A DNA stretch of 64,000 nucleotides, taken from the NCBI RefSeq assembly GCF_001975785.1, contig NZ_MSFI01000006.1, forward strand, positions 62,001 to 126,000, read 5' to 3'. Origin of the DNA: Domibacillus epiphyticus. GTDB lineage: Bacteria > Bacillota > Bacilli > Bacillales > Domibacillaceae. Below, in pieces: positions 35,498-44,871 of the stretch. The translations under genes were made by a program, and so were the position numbers. The notes beneath the pieces are model-generated. The model saw only the letters and a program-made list of their open reading frames with translations, was not told the DNA's origin and ran no database searches. Position 1 is the stretch's first letter. Each line of letters begins with the position of its first letter.

Positions 35498-37147
35498 TTA
35501 TAGTTTAAATGAACTTTTCAATGAAACAATACGGTTAAAGACCGGCTTCCCTTTTTCTGAATGTTTCGGGTCGACATTGAAATAGCCATGGCGGAAAAAC
35601 TGCAATTTTTCCTGAGCTTCAATGTTTTCCAAATTCGGTTCAATAAACCCATTAATCACTTCCAGTGAGTTTTGATTCACGTGATCAAGGAATGTTTTGT
35701 CTTCTGATTCATCGGCCTCATCATCTAAAATAAGCGGTTCGTATAAGCGGAACTCTGCCGGTATTGCATTCGCTGCATCAACCCAGTGAATCGTTCCTTT
35801 TACTTTACGGCCAGTAAATCCGGAACCGCTTTTTGTTTCAGGATCATACGTGCAATGAATTTCTACGACATTGCCATCCTCATCTTTTATAACATTTTCA
35901 CATTTGACGAAATAAGCATGTTTTAAACGCACTTCATTTCCAGGGAAGAGGCGGAAATATTTTTTCGGCGGATCTTCCATAAAATCTTCCTGCTCGATGT
36001 AAATCTCGCGGGAGAAAGGAATTTTTCTCATGCCCATGTCAGGATTTTCTGGATTTACTTCTGCATCCAGCCATTCCACTTGATCTTCTGGGTAATTTGT
36101 AATAACCAATTTTAACGGACGAAGCACACCCATTGTCCGTGGAGCTTTTAACTTTAAATCTTCACGCACGAAATGATCGAGCATCGCTGAATCAACGGTA
36201 CCTGATCCTTTTGATACACCCGTTTCTTTTACAAAATCACGAATGGCCTCTGCTGTAAAACCCCGGCGGCGCATGCCGGAGATTGTCGGAAGACGGGGAT
36301 CATCCCAGCCGTCGACGTGATTCTCATCGACAAGCTGCTTTAGCTTCCGCTTGCTCATGACCGTATTTGTAATATTTAATCGGCCAAATTCAATTTGCTG
36401 CGGCTGCATGTCCATTTCGCATTCGCGCACAACCCAGTCATACAGCGGACGGTGATCTTCAAACTCCGTTGTGCAGAGTGAATGAGTCACGCCTTCGATC
36501 GCGTCTTCCAGCGGATGTGCAAAATCATACATTGGGTAAATACACCACGTGTCACCCGTATTATGATGAGACGTATGTGAGACACGGTATAAGACAGGGT
36601 CGCGCAAGTTTAAATTTGGAGATGCCATATCAATTTTCGCGCGAAGCACTTTGCTACCGTCCGTAAATTCGCCATTTTTCATCCGTTCAAATAAATCAAG
36701 ATTCTCTTCCTTCGTACGATGACGGTAAGGGCTCTCTTTTCCTGCTTCGGTCAGCGTACCGCGGTATTCACGAATTTCATCCGCAGTCAATTCGTCCACG
36801 TATGCCAGACCTTTTTGAATGAGCAAAACCGCTCTCTTGTACATTTCATCAAAATAATTAGATGCGTAGCGGAGCTCATCCCACTCGTAGCCAAGCCATG
36901 CGACATCTTCTTTAATCGAATCAACATACTCCTGGTCTTCTTTTAATGGGTTTGTATCGTCAAAACGTAAATTCGTTTTGCCGCCGAAATCGTCTGCTAA
37001 ACCAAAGTTGATAACAATTGATTTTGCATGGCCGATGTGAAGATAGCCGTTCGGTTCAGGAGGGAAGCGGGTTATAACGTGGTCACGTTTCCCTGATTCC
37101 AGGTCCTGTTTAATAATTGTTCTGATAAAATTGGATGATTGTTCCAA
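35498..37147 (-). CDS. glnS: Glutaminyl-tRNA synthetase
   Basis: This 549-residue class I synthetase charges tRNA-Gln with glutamine. The HIGH motif is in [14 protein letters not shown], the KMSKS-type loop is VMSKRKL, and the GlnRS-specific [19 protein letters not shown] and [17 protein letters not shown] sequences are present, along with the C-terminal anticodon-binding beta barrels. Most Bacillaceae lack this enzyme and make Gln-tRNA by GatCAB amidation, so acquisition by transfer is likely. The start is TTG 37147 with only a weak AAAGG site well upstream. No T-box was found in the leader. A -10-like TATAAT lies at 37192-37187. Confidence 0.96.
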   Translation of the reverse strand: MEQSSNFIRTIIKQDLESGKRDHVITRFPPEPNGYLHIGHAKSIVINFGLADDFGGKTNLRFDDTNPLKEDQEYVDSIKEDVAWLGYEWDELRYASNYFDEMYKRAVLLIQKGLAYVDELTADEIREYRGTLTEAGKESPYRHRTKEENLDLFERMKNGEFTDGSKVLRAKIDMASPNLNLRDPVLYRVSHTSHHNTGDTWCIYPMYDFAHPLEDAIEGVTHSLCTTEFEDHRPLYDWVVRECEMDMQPQQIEFGRLNITNTVMSKRKLKQLVDENHVDGWDDPRLPTISGMRRRGFTAEAIRDFVKETGVSKGSGTVDSAMLDHFVREDLKLKAPRTMGVLRPLKLVITNYPEDQVEWLDAEVNPENPDMGMRKIPFSREIYIEQEDFMEDPPKKYFRLFPGNEVRLKHAYFVKCENVIKDEDGNVVEIHCTYDPETKSGSGFTGRKVKGTIHWVDAANAIPAEFRLYEPLILDDEADESEDKTFLDHVNQNSLEVINGFIEPNLENIEAQEKLQFFRHGYFNVDPKHSEKGKPVFNRIVSLKSSFKL

Positions 37148-37399
37148 AGTGATACCAGCCTTTCTCTGTTGAAGTCATGTATGCTTATTATATTTCACTG
37201 ACCGCTCGAAAGAAAGGGGCGGACATGATTCTTTCATTTTCACCGTAAATCCATCGAATCAGTCAGTAAAAGTAATCTTGCATGAGAGACGATGAGATGG
37301 AAGGAAACCCTGGTCTTCAGGCATGGTAGTCTGTTTCATTAGACGTTTTTTATACCCGATAAAGAACAGTTTAAAATCGTTAACGATTTAATACAAAAA

Positions 37400-37425
37400 G
37401 AAGCATCTGACTTGTGTCAAATGCT
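37400..37425 (-). terminator. Terminator of the DUF948 gene
   Basis: A stem of about 11 bp (37400-37411 with 37415-37425, imperfect) is followed on the minus strand by CTTTTTGTATT. Confidence 0.7.
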
Positions 37426-37439
37426 CCCGCTTTTCTTTA

Positions 37440-37769
37440 TCAAGAGTTTGCCGTTTTGTTGTTTTTTACCGAATCCATGGTTGTTTTAGCTAAAAAGACC
37501 GCGTTATTCGGAATTTGTTTTGCTTCATTTACTGTCAATGTAACCGCCTGCTTTGCATGATCCACATCGGCCATAATTTGCTCTTGGTGAACTTTTAATT
37601 CGTCTGTCTCACCCTTAATTTTATCTGTCTGTGTTTGAATGTGCGACTGTGCTTCTTTTAACCGGTCGATTTTCGGCTTCATTGATTTAAATGTTGAAAA
37701 CGCCGAAACGCCGAAATAAACAAGTCCAGCGATCACAATAGCCAGACTGAGCCACCCAATCCATTCCAT
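37440..37769 (-). CDS. DUF948 membrane-anchored coiled-coil protein
   Basis: This 109-residue protein has one N-terminal membrane helix (LSLAIVIAGLVYFGVSAF) followed by a long heptad-rich helix (about residues 30-80), as in YtxG and YoxC. Family members are often general stress proteins of unknown function at the membrane. The ATG follows AGGAGGG. It is divergent from the DUF2254 gene and transcribed toward glnS, with its own terminator. Confidence 0.82.
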   Translation of the reverse strand: MEWIGWLSLAIVIAGLVYFGVSAFSTFKSMKPKIDRLKEAQSHIQTQTDKIKGETDELKVHQEQIMADVDHAKQAVTLTVNEAKQIPNNAVFLAKTTMDSVKNNKTANS

Positions 37770-37910
37770 AAAATCCCTCCTGATTAATTGCGCTTTCTAA
37801 TTACTGTACCCTGAATGATGGCAATTGTAACAGTAAAATGTTTGAAAAATGGATGAAACGGATTAATTGAAGATGAAAAAGGAAAAAAGAAGAGTGAGGA
37901 GTGGATGGTA

Positions 37911-39155
37911 ATGAAGGAGAGGACTTGGCTGCTATTTTTGCGGCACATATGGATTGTGCCCGGCTTTTACAGTTTAGCGGCATTTATTCTGGCGATGATC
38001 GTCATATGGATAGATATTTCTCATTATGAAACAGTCAAGAAAATAGTCCCCAATCGATTGCTAACGAGCACCGAGTTGACGAAAACGATTCTCGGGTCGA
38101 TTGCGGGTTCATTGCTTACGATGACCTCCATTACGTTTTCGACGTTAATGGTTGTTTTAACGACCTATTCAGGCCAGTTTTCACCGCGGATTCTGCAAAA
38201 TTTTATTCAAGATAAAGTGACGCTGCGTGTGCTAGGCGTCTTCATGGGCGGTTTTGTTTATTCGATGTTTTCCCTTTTGTTTATTCGAGAAGTGAATAAT
38301 GATGACCCGGTTATTTCAGCTGCAGTTGGTGTGTTTATTGCCTTCATTTGTCTCGCTTATTTTGCACATTTTTTACAGCACGTTGCGAACTCGATTCAGG
38401 TGACGAAACTGATCAACCGGCTTGCGGATGATGCGGTGAAATTGGTCGAAAAAAATGAAACATCAGGCATGCGGGTAAAAACTCGTCCCGAGCTGCCTGA
38501 TACAGCACCCGCCATGCTATTGGCCGAAAATAAAGGCTATCTTCAGCTTTATGAAGTGAATAAATTGCTTGAGACTGCCCGCAGGCATAAATGCGTTATC
38601 GAACTAACACTGCCGATTGGCTCATTTGTAACAAAGAAAACACCATTGGGGAAAGTATACAAGATAGAAAATGGGTATGAAGATATTCGAAAGTATATAA
38701 AGATTGGAGACGATCGAACCATTGCACAGGATCTTGAGTTTGCGATTCAGAAAATGAGCGAGATTACGCTGAGGGCATTGGCTCCGGGGGCGAATGATCC
38801 GAATACAGCCATTGACGGCATTCGTCATATCGGAATGGCACTTGATGAAGCGAGCCGTCTTGATGGAAAATATATTATATATAAAGACAGGGAAACAGTG
38901 CAGCTGATCATTCCGCAGCGTCCGTTTGAAGAAATTTTATATGAAACATTATATGAAATATGTTATTCCGGCCGTGACCGCGTTTCAGTTCTGTTAGCAG
39001 TATTTGAAGCGCTTGAAATGATCTCGGATGGAAATACGCCGTCGATTAAAGCAAAAGTAAGGAATTTTGGCGAGTATGTGCGGGCAAAAGTGGAGGAGGA
39101 TATACTAAATGAGACGGACCGGCGAAAAATTACCGAGAGATTTATGCAATTATGA
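37911..39155 (+). CDS. DUF2254 membrane protein
   Basis: This 414-residue protein has four predicted membrane helices in the first half (about residues 12-33, 58-84, 105-125 and 135-157) and a cytoplasmic C-terminal half with LRALAPGANDPNTAIDGI. It belongs to the DUF2254 family, whose biochemical role is unknown. ATG 37911 suits the GAGGAG site better than the in-frame ATG 37905. The glycosylase gene starts inside its last 47 bases, so the two are translationally coupled. Confidence 0.85.
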   Translation: MKERTWLLFLRHIWIVPGFYSLAAFILAMIVIWIDISHYETVKKIVPNRLLTSTELTKTILGSIAGSLLTMTSITFSTLMVVLTTYSGQFSPRILQNFIQDKVTLRVLGVFMGGFVYSMFSLLFIREVNNDDPVISAAVGVFIAFICLAYFAHFLQHVANSIQVTKLINRLADDAVKLVEKNETSGMRVKTRPELPDTAPAMLLAENKGYLQLYEVNKLLETARRHKCVIELTLPIGSFVTKKTPLGKVYKIENGYEDIRKYIKIGDDRTIAQDLEFAIQKMSEITLRALAPGANDPNTAIDGIRHIGMALDEASRLDGKYIIYKDRETVQLIIPQRPFEEILYETLYEICYSGRDRVSVLLAVFEALEMISDGNTPSIKAKVRNFGEYVRAKVEEDILNETDRRKITERFMQL

Positions 39156-39729
39156 ACCCGTTGGAGCAGATTTTTTTCAACGACCGACGTTGCAGATGGC
39201 TAAAAATTTACTTGGCTGCCTGCTTGTAAAGGAAACGGAAGAAGGAGTGGCGTCCGGTTTTATTGTGGAAACAGAAGCATACCGCGGACCACTTGACCAG
39301 GCAGCTCATAGTTTTAACAACCGGCGGACGAAGCGGACGGAAATCATGTTTGCCGAAGCTGGACGCGTTTACACATATGTGATGCACACGCACTGTTTAG
39401 TGAATGTAGTTAGTGGGGAAGTGGACGTACCCGAAGCGGTTTTAATTCGTGCGGTCGAACCGTATGAAGGGATCGATCTCATGATGGAGCGGAGGGGTGT
39501 TACAACGTTGAAAAATGTAACAAGCGGGCCGGGAAAATTGACGAAAGCGCTTGGCATTACGATGGAGGATTACGGACGCTGTTTTCATGAACCCCCTATT
39601 TATATAGCATCCGGATATACGCCGGATGATATTTCATCCGGTCCGCGAATTGGCATTCCAAATAGCGGAGAGGCAAAAGACTACCCGTGGCGGTTTTGGG
39701 TTACTGGAAACATGCATGTGTCGAGATAG
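39109..39729 (+). CDS. 3-methyladenine DNA glycosylase (AAG/Mpg family)
   Basis: This 206-residue base-excision repair enzyme is of the alkyladenine glycosylase type, like B. subtilis YxlJ. Motifs include LLGCLLVKET, VETEAYRGP-DQAAHSFN-RRTKR with the catalytic glutamate, MFAEAGRVYTY and SGPRIGIPNSGEAKDYPWRF. It removes alkylated purines and hypoxanthine. ATG 39109 follows GGAGGAGG and overlaps the DUF2254 gene by 47 nt. It ends before a hairpin. Confidence 0.93.
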   Translation: MRRTGEKLPRDLCNYEPVGADFFQRPTLQMAKNLLGCLLVKETEEGVASGFIVETEAYRGPLDQAAHSFNNRRTKRTEIMFAEAGRVYTYVMHTHCLVNVVSGEVDVPEAVLIRAVEPYEGIDLMMERRGVTTLKNVTSGPGKLTKALGITMEDYGRCFHEPPIYIASGYTPDDISSGPRIGIPNSGEAKDYPWRFWVTGNMHVSR

Positions 39730-39783
39730 TAGCAGCCTTTTATCATTACTTCCTAATCATGAAATGGACGTGAAATGAAAAAG

Positions 39784-39815
39784 GCCCTGGAGAAATATAC
39801 ATTCTCTAGGGCTTA
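39784..39815. terminator. Terminator between the glycosylase and the small acidic gene
   Basis: An 11-bp stem with G-T pairs (39784-39794 with 39802-39812) lies between convergent genes, with T-rich sequence on both sides. Confidence 0.7.
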
Positions 39816-39822
39816 TATTTCT

Positions 39823-40035
39823 TTATCCAGGAAATTTCTTTTCACTGGACGAAGAATCCTTTGTATGATGTTTCTTTTTTTCATCCTGCTGCTCAATCCT
39901 TAAATCTTCAAGAGGAATCGAGTCAACTGTCTGTTCTTCTTCAAATTTGTCGTATATGCTTTCTCTCTCGGTATTCATCTGATCAGGATTATCCATTTTC
40001 CCTTTATTTAATGGCTGCTTATCATTGTTTTCCAT
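39823..40035 (-). CDS. Small charged hydrophilic protein, unrecognised
   Basis: This 70-residue, lysine- and acid-rich protein has no hydrophobic segment or cysteine and is probably disordered. I do not recognise a family. The ATG is preceded by GGGGTGAAAAG on the minus strand, and a terminator lies at its 3' side, which supports a real gene. Similar small hydrophilic proteins in Bacilli are often expressed in sporulation or stress, but nothing here shows that. Confidence 0.6.
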   Translation of the reverse strand: MENNDKQPLNKGKMDNPDQMNTERESIYDKFEEEQTVDSIPLEDLRIEQQDEKKKHHTKDSSSSEKKFPG

Positions 40036-40150
40036 CTTTTCACCCCATCATGATTAGTTAATTTACTCTAACCGTATTTCAGAAGGATTAAACATCATTG
40101 CACTCCTGATGAAAACAATGGATAATGGACAAAAACGAGAAGGAGTCAAT

Positions 40151-41296
40151 ATGTCGAATCAACCAACATTTTTATCATCATTACAGCCGTTTTTGCAGGA
40201 AGCATGGCAAAAAGCGGCGTTTAAACAAGCAATGCCTGTACAGGAAGAAGCGATTCCGCTTTTGATGACAGGACGGGATGTCATCGCTGAATCGCCAACA
40301 GGAACAGGAAAGACACTCGCATATGTATTGCCAATGCTTCATAAAATTGACCCAAAACGCCAGCAAGTCCAGGCGGTTGTAATGGCGTCATCACGCGAAC
40401 TGATTATGCAAATTCAAGAAGAAATCCGCACGTTTGGCGGTGGAGTTGTCACATCAGCCGGTATGATTGGCGGTGCGAACATTAAACGTCAGATCGAGCG
40501 GTTGAAAAAGCCGCCTCACATTGTATGCGGTACACCAGGCCGGCTGCTTGAACTTATTCAAATGAAAAAACTGAAAATGCATGAAGTAAAGCTGATTGTG
40601 CTCGATGAAGGGGATGAGCTTTTTGGAACAGCGCTTGCTGAACCGGTTCAATCTGTTATTAAGTCTGCTATGAAAGACCGTCAGCTTGCTCTCTTTTCCG
40701 CCACATTACCGGCTGCGGCTGAAGAAAAAGCAAAAGAAATTATGAATGATCCGGAAACGGTAAAAATTTCAAAAGGAAGCTTGCCGCAAGAAGGGGAAGT
40801 ACGCCACATATATTTCACATGCACGTGGAAAGAAAAGCAGCAAATGATCGAAAAAGTAATGCGTGCCTTTGATCCTGAGCGAATGCTGGCGTTCATCAAA
40901 GATATTACAGACGTCAATGTCATGTCTGAAAAGCTTGCGTATAAAGGATGGAAGAATGGCGTACTGCACAGTGAACTGCGAAAAGAAGAGCGCGTAAAAG
41001 CGATACGAGAATTCCGAAATGGAACAGCGCCGATTTTATTTGCTACGGACGTTGCTGCACGAGGTTTAGATGTGAAAGGACTAACACACGTTTTGCATTT
41101 TGAAGCACCACATCATGCAAGAGAATATACACATCGCTCCGGGCGTACAGGACGCGCGGGTGAAGATGGAACCGTGATAACACTCATTACAAGTGAGTTT
41201 CAAGAAAAAGAACTCAAAAAAATCGCCAGACAAACAGGTGTTGAACTCGAAAAATATGAGTTTTTTAAAGGGAAAGCTGTTCCTGCGAAAAAATAA
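40151..41296 (+). CDS. yfmL: DEAD-box RNA helicase YfmL
   Basis: This 381-residue helicase consists of the two RecA domains only. The Q motif (MPVQEEAIP), motif I SPTGTGKT, motif II LDEGD (variant of DEAD), SAT in motif III, and HRSGRTGRAG in motif VI are visible. It matches B. subtilis YfmL, which assists ribosome large-subunit assembly. ATG 40151 follows GAAGGAG; an in-frame start at 40109 is less likely. YfmM, its usual neighbour in B. subtilis, lies close by on the opposite strand with one gene between. Confidence 0.9.
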   Translation: MSNQPTFLSSLQPFLQEAWQKAAFKQAMPVQEEAIPLLMTGRDVIAESPTGTGKTLAYVLPMLHKIDPKRQQVQAVVMASSRELIMQIQEEIRTFGGGVVTSAGMIGGANIKRQIERLKKPPHIVCGTPGRLLELIQMKKLKMHEVKLIVLDEGDELFGTALAEPVQSVIKSAMKDRQLALFSATLPAAAEEKAKEIMNDPETVKISKGSLPQEGEVRHIYFTCTWKEKQQMIEKVMRAFDPERMLAFIKDITDVNVMSEKLAYKGWKNGVLHSELRKEERVKAIREFRNGTAPILFATDVAARGLDVKGLTHVLHFEAPHHAREYTHRSGRTGRAGEDGTVITLITSEFQEKELKKIARQTGVELEKYEFFKGKAVPAKK

Positions 41297-41301
41297 AGAA
41301 G

Positions 41302-41337
41302 AGCCCGCTCAATGGATGAGCGGGCTTTAGTGTATTT
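41302..41337 (+). terminator. Terminator between yfmL and the Dph6-like gene
   Basis: A GCCCGCTCA/TGAGCGGGC stem is followed by TTTAGTGTATTT. It may also serve the convergent gene. Confidence 0.75.
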
Positions 41338-41343
41338 AAATAC

Positions 41344-42018
41344 TTAACGAGCAGGTATGCTGAGAGAAATATCGAGCCGGAATGATGCTTCGGACTCAAT
41401 GACTTCGCCAGGTTCGATATTGATAGGCTCAGAGAAAAGCGGGCCGTCGTACACAAATGTATGAAATTCACCATTTTCACCCATCGGACAGCAATCCGTT
41501 TTAGCTGCATCTTCAGCGAATGATTCATCCAGTTTCCGGCCGAGAAACTTCGGATCCATCTTATCGCGCCGAACGCGAATAATCAAAGCTTTATAGCCGG
41601 TTTCAATAAACCGATCGAGCATGGCTGCACTTTCAGCTTGCTTGCCTTTCAACGGGAATACTGCTTCGATACCGGCTGCTTCTGCTGTACGTTCTCCCCA
41701 TTCAAAGTGCCCATCAAGGTAAATATCACCATAAGCAATACCATCGAGTGCAAACTCATCTTTCAGCTTTTTTAAATCATGAATAAAATCTTCCGTATAG
41801 TGATCATATCTGCATTGGATGAAATGAACCGGAATACCGAGTGATTTACTTTGCGCGTCAATTAAGTCCATTTTTTCATCGTGCCCGAACGTGCGGCCGG
41901 TTTCGATTGGAACTGTTGTGACGAGGCAGGCGACATCAACACCTTGTGCTTTTAACAAATGCAGCACCATCGTGCAGTCTTTTCCGCCGCTCCAGGACAA
42001 TGCATATCTTTTATTCAT
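41344..42018 (-). CDS. Diphthine-ammonia-ligase-like PP-loop ATPase
   Basis: This 224-residue N-type ATP pyrophosphatase has the PP-loop LSWSGGKDCTM near residue 8 and the family's C-terminal GENGEFHTFVYDGPLF. In eukaryotes and archaea this family (Dph6) amidates diphthine on elongation factor 2. Bacteria lack diphthamide, so the bacterial substrate is unknown. The ATG follows GAGAGGGCG. It lies 18 bases downstream of yfmM on the same strand and is probably co-transcribed with it. Confidence 0.85.
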   Translation of the reverse strand: MNKRYALSWSGGKDCTMVLHLLKAQGVDVACLVTTVPIETGRTFGHDEKMDLIDAQSKSLGIPVHFIQCRYDHYTEDFIHDLKKLKDEFALDGIAYGDIYLDGHFEWGERTAEAAGIEAVFPLKGKQAESAAMLDRFIETGYKALIIRVRRDKMDPKFLGRKLDESFAEDAAKTDCCPMGENGEFHTFVYDGPLFSEPINIEPGEVIESEASFRLDISLSIPAR

Positions 42019-42036
42019 TTTTCGATCGCCCTCTCA

Positions 42037-43593
42037 TTAAAAGACTTTAGTCGTCCATGATTCACCATTCCAGATGTCAGTGACAACGTCCTGATAAAAG
42101 TCAGGCTCATGTGAAATAAGAAGGACGCTGCCTTTGTACTCTTTAATCGCCCGTTTCAATTCATCTTTTGCATCTACGTCAAGGTGATTAGTCGGCTCGT
42201 CCAGGACAAGGATATTTGATTCCTGATTAATTAATTTGCAAAGACGGACTTTCGCTTTTTCACCACCGCTTAACACAGCGACTTTACTTTCGATATGTTT
42301 AGTCGTCAATCCGCATTTCGCAAGGGCTGCGCGAATCTCGTATTGCGTATATGAAGGGAACTCCGTCCACATCTCTTCAATGCAAGTATTTCCGGAGTCC
42401 GTCTTCATTTCCTGCTGGAAGTAGCCGATTAATAAGTTTTCCCCGCGTTCAACCTTGCCGGAAACCGGGGAAATCTCACCGAGTAAACTCTTTAATAGTG
42501 TTGTTTTCCCGATACCGTTTGCGCCTGTTAAGGCAATCTTTTGTCCGCGCTCCATGCGCAGGTTCAGCGGGCGGGAAAGTGGCTCGCCGTATCCGATGAC
42601 AAGGTCTCGCGCTTCGAAAATCAGCTTGCTGGGCGTCCGTCCTTCTTTGAAATGAAATTCTGGTTTCGGACGTTCCGCTGCAAGTTCAATAACGTCCATT
42701 TTATCCAGCTTTTTTTGACGAGACATCGCCATATTGCGTGTGGAGACGCGCGCTTTATTACGGGCAACAAAATCTTTTAAACCTGCAATTTCCTGCTGCT
42801 GCTTCTTATACGCCGCTTCAAGCTGCTGTTTTTTCATTTCATGAACTTTCAAAAAGTCATCATAAGTGCCGGCGTAGCGGTTTAATTCCTGGTTTTCCAT
42901 ATGATAAATTAAGTTGACAACACTGTTTAAAAACGGAATGTCATGGGAAATCAGAACAAAAGCATTTTCATATTCCTGTAAATAACGCTTCAGCCATTCG
43001 ATATGCTGCTCATCCAGATAGTTTGTCGGCTCATCGAGTAATAAAATATCCGGTTTTTCAAGCAGCAGCTTGGCAAGCAATACTTTCGTCCGCTGGCCTC
43101 CGCTTAAGTCGTGAACATCGCGTTCAAGACCGATATCATCAAGGCCAAGGCCGCGGGCTGTTTCTTCAATTTTCGCGTCAATAATGTAAAAGTCATTATT
43201 CGTCAGCAGGTCCTGCATGGTGCCTGTTTGCTCAAGCAAGGTTTCAAGCTCTTCCGGCGTCACGTCCCCCATCTTGCCAAAAAGTTCATTCATTTCCGTT
43301 TCCACATCAAATAAATATTGATACGCAGTCCGGAGCACGTCACGAATGGTCATGCCCTGCTTTAATACAGCATGCTGATCGAGGTAGCCGACACGGACAT
43401 TTTTCGACCATTCGACTTTTCCTTCATCCGGCTGGAGTTCTCCGGTAATAATATTCATAAACGTTGATTTTCCTTCTCCATTCGCTCCGACAAGTCCTAT
43501 ATGTTCGCCCTTTAAGAGGCGGAAAGATACATCATTAAAAATAGCGCGATCACCAAAACCATGGCTTAGGCGGCTTACTGATAAAATACTCAT
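42037..43593 (-). CDS. yfmM: ABC-F ribosome-associated ATPase YfmM
   Basis: This 518-residue cytoplasmic protein has two ABC ATPase domains and no membrane domain. Walker A motifs are GANGEGKS and GANGIGKT, signatures are LSGGQRTKV and LSGGEKAKV, and both Walker B motifs end LDEPTN. The interdomain linker is charged and helical (KKQQLEAAYKKQQQEIAGLK). Length and sequence match YfmM. ABC-F proteins act at the ribosomal E site during translation. The start at MSILSVSRL (43593) has GAGAGGA upstream; the frame continues open to 43797 without support. Confidence 0.92.
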   Translation of the reverse strand: MSILSVSRLSHGFGDRAIFNDVSFRLLKGEHIGLVGANGEGKSTFMNIITGELQPDEGKVEWSKNVRVGYLDQHAVLKQGMTIRDVLRTAYQYLFDVETEMNELFGKMGDVTPEELETLLEQTGTMQDLLTNNDFYIIDAKIEETARGLGLDDIGLERDVHDLSGGQRTKVLLAKLLLEKPDILLLDEPTNYLDEQHIEWLKRYLQEYENAFVLISHDIPFLNSVVNLIYHMENQELNRYAGTYDDFLKVHEMKKQQLEAAYKKQQQEIAGLKDFVARNKARVSTRNMAMSRQKKLDKMDVIELAAERPKPEFHFKEGRTPSKLIFEARDLVIGYGEPLSRPLNLRMERGQKIALTGANGIGKTTLLKSLLGEISPVSGKVERGENLLIGYFQQEMKTDSGNTCIEEMWTEFPSYTQYEIRAALAKCGLTTKHIESKVAVLSGGEKAKVRLCKLINQESNILVLDEPTNHLDVDAKDELKRAIKEYKGSVLLISHEPDFYQDVVTDIWNGESWTTKVF

Positions 43594-43725
43594 ACGTATA
43601 AAAATCCTCTCGTTCATTTTTAACATGATTATATCATTTTCATGAAAAAATGGGGGGGAAACTGGTGAATGAAACATGTTCAATGTAAGATAGGGATATG
43701 AGGGAAATTCAGGAGGGATTTTGTA

Positions 43726-44757
43726 ATGGAGCATGAATATAATGCGAAAGTAGGCGGAGCTAATCTTTACTGGAATAGAGAAGAAGGATTGTTTCAATTC
43801 GAAGGAGAAGACGTTGTTTTATTTTGGACAAAGACCGCTCTTAAGACGTTTATTGATACAATCGAAGAAGTAACCGGTAGGGATTCTGCCCGTGTTGTCA
43901 TGGAAACAGCGGGATACCGCACAGGGAAAATTGTCAGCAGTTTTTATGCAGCAGGCGGCAAAGACATACAAAAAGTGCTTGAATCGCTGCCGGATATTTA
44001 TGCGTCTGCCGGGTGGGGTGCCACGGAATTTAAGCGGCTTTGTTTAAAAGAAAAACGCGCAGTGCTCGAAATTCGAAACGACTGGGAAAGCAAAGTCGCC
44101 TTTGAACAGGAAAAAGAACGGCATGGCACGTTTCTTGGCGGCCACTGGGCAGGCCTATTCAGCGGATTATTAGGCGAGACGATCTGGTATAAAGTGGTAG
44201 ACTATAAAGCGGATGAAATGGGTTCTTATAAAGAAATTGAACTATACCCATCGCCAATGACACCAGCGGAAAATGTGCGTGAACATATTCAATCCCAGGA
44301 GCAGCAGACAATTATGCAGCTTGAGGCAATGGTTGAAAACCGGACGCTGGAGCTTAGAAAAATGATCCGTGAGTTGTCATCACCGGTCATTCCAGTTTTG
44401 GACGGTATTCTGGTTACACCTCTTATGGGACGGTTTGACCAAGAGAGATCAGATGATTTTATTGAAAAAGCATTGCAGGCAATTGTTGATCATAAAGCTA
44501 ATATGCTTATATTGGATGTCACTGGTATTAAAGAGATGAATACACTCGTTTTAAGCACGCTCGAGAAAGTAACACAGTCCATTCAACTAATTGGCGCGGT
44601 GCCTATTGTTGCGGGTATTTCACCTGAACTCGGGATGGAAATGGCATCGAAAGGCATCTATTTGAAAGATTTAAAATGTTTCGCGACATTAAAGCATGCT
44701 GTTCACTACGCGATTGCACTTGAAGGCATGCATATTACGAGAGCTGGAAATCAATAA
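43726..44757 (+). CDS. STAS-domain protein with XylR_N/V4R-like sensor, RsbR-like
   Basis: In this 343-residue cytoplasmic protein, residues about 15-180 resemble the XylR N-terminal and V4R small-molecule-binding modules (ETAGYRTGK, AGWGATEFKRL, GGHWAGLFSGLLGETIWYK). A coiled-coil linker (about 183-215) leads through RELSSPVIPVLDGILV into a STAS domain like that of RsbR stressosome proteins. It could sense an aromatic or hydrophobic ligand and feed into stressosome-type control of sigma-B, which is inference. The ATG follows AGGAGGG. It is divergent from yfmM and has no partner kinase nearby. Confidence 0.8.
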   Translation: MEHEYNAKVGGANLYWNREEGLFQFEGEDVVLFWTKTALKTFIDTIEEVTGRDSARVVMETAGYRTGKIVSSFYAAGGKDIQKVLESLPDIYASAGWGATEFKRLCLKEKRAVLEIRNDWESKVAFEQEKERHGTFLGGHWAGLFSGLLGETIWYKVVDYKADEMGSYKEIELYPSPMTPAENVREHIQSQEQQTIMQLEAMVENRTLELRKMIRELSSPVIPVLDGILVTPLMGRFDQERSDDFIEKALQAIVDHKANMLILDVTGIKEMNTLVLSTLEKVTQSIQLIGAVPIVAGISPELGMEMASKGIYLKDLKCFATLKHAVHYAIALEGMHITRAGNQ

Positions 44758-44824
44758 TTTTTAAAAAGGGATTGTTATGATTAGGGAAAAACGGGTATAG
44801 AATTAACACGTTATTTTTTGACCC

Positions 44825-44871
44825 GGGAGGTGAGGGGGAAAAACAGAGTATCTGTTTTTTTCCGTATATTG
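44825..44871 (+). other. Ribosome binding site set back by a hairpin before the CorC/CNNM start
   Basis: GGGAGGTGAGGGGG (44825-44838) lies about 30 bases before the best start TTG 44869. A 9-bp stem (44839-44847 with 44851-44859) fills the gap and would bring the two to about nine bases apart. Confidence 0.45.

Noticed and set aside
37148-37400. Possible T-box leader in front of glnS (GGCTGGTATCAC near the start)
   Set aside because: The antiterminator consensus is not met, no specifier-loop motifs or terminator are present, and the element is too close to the start codon.
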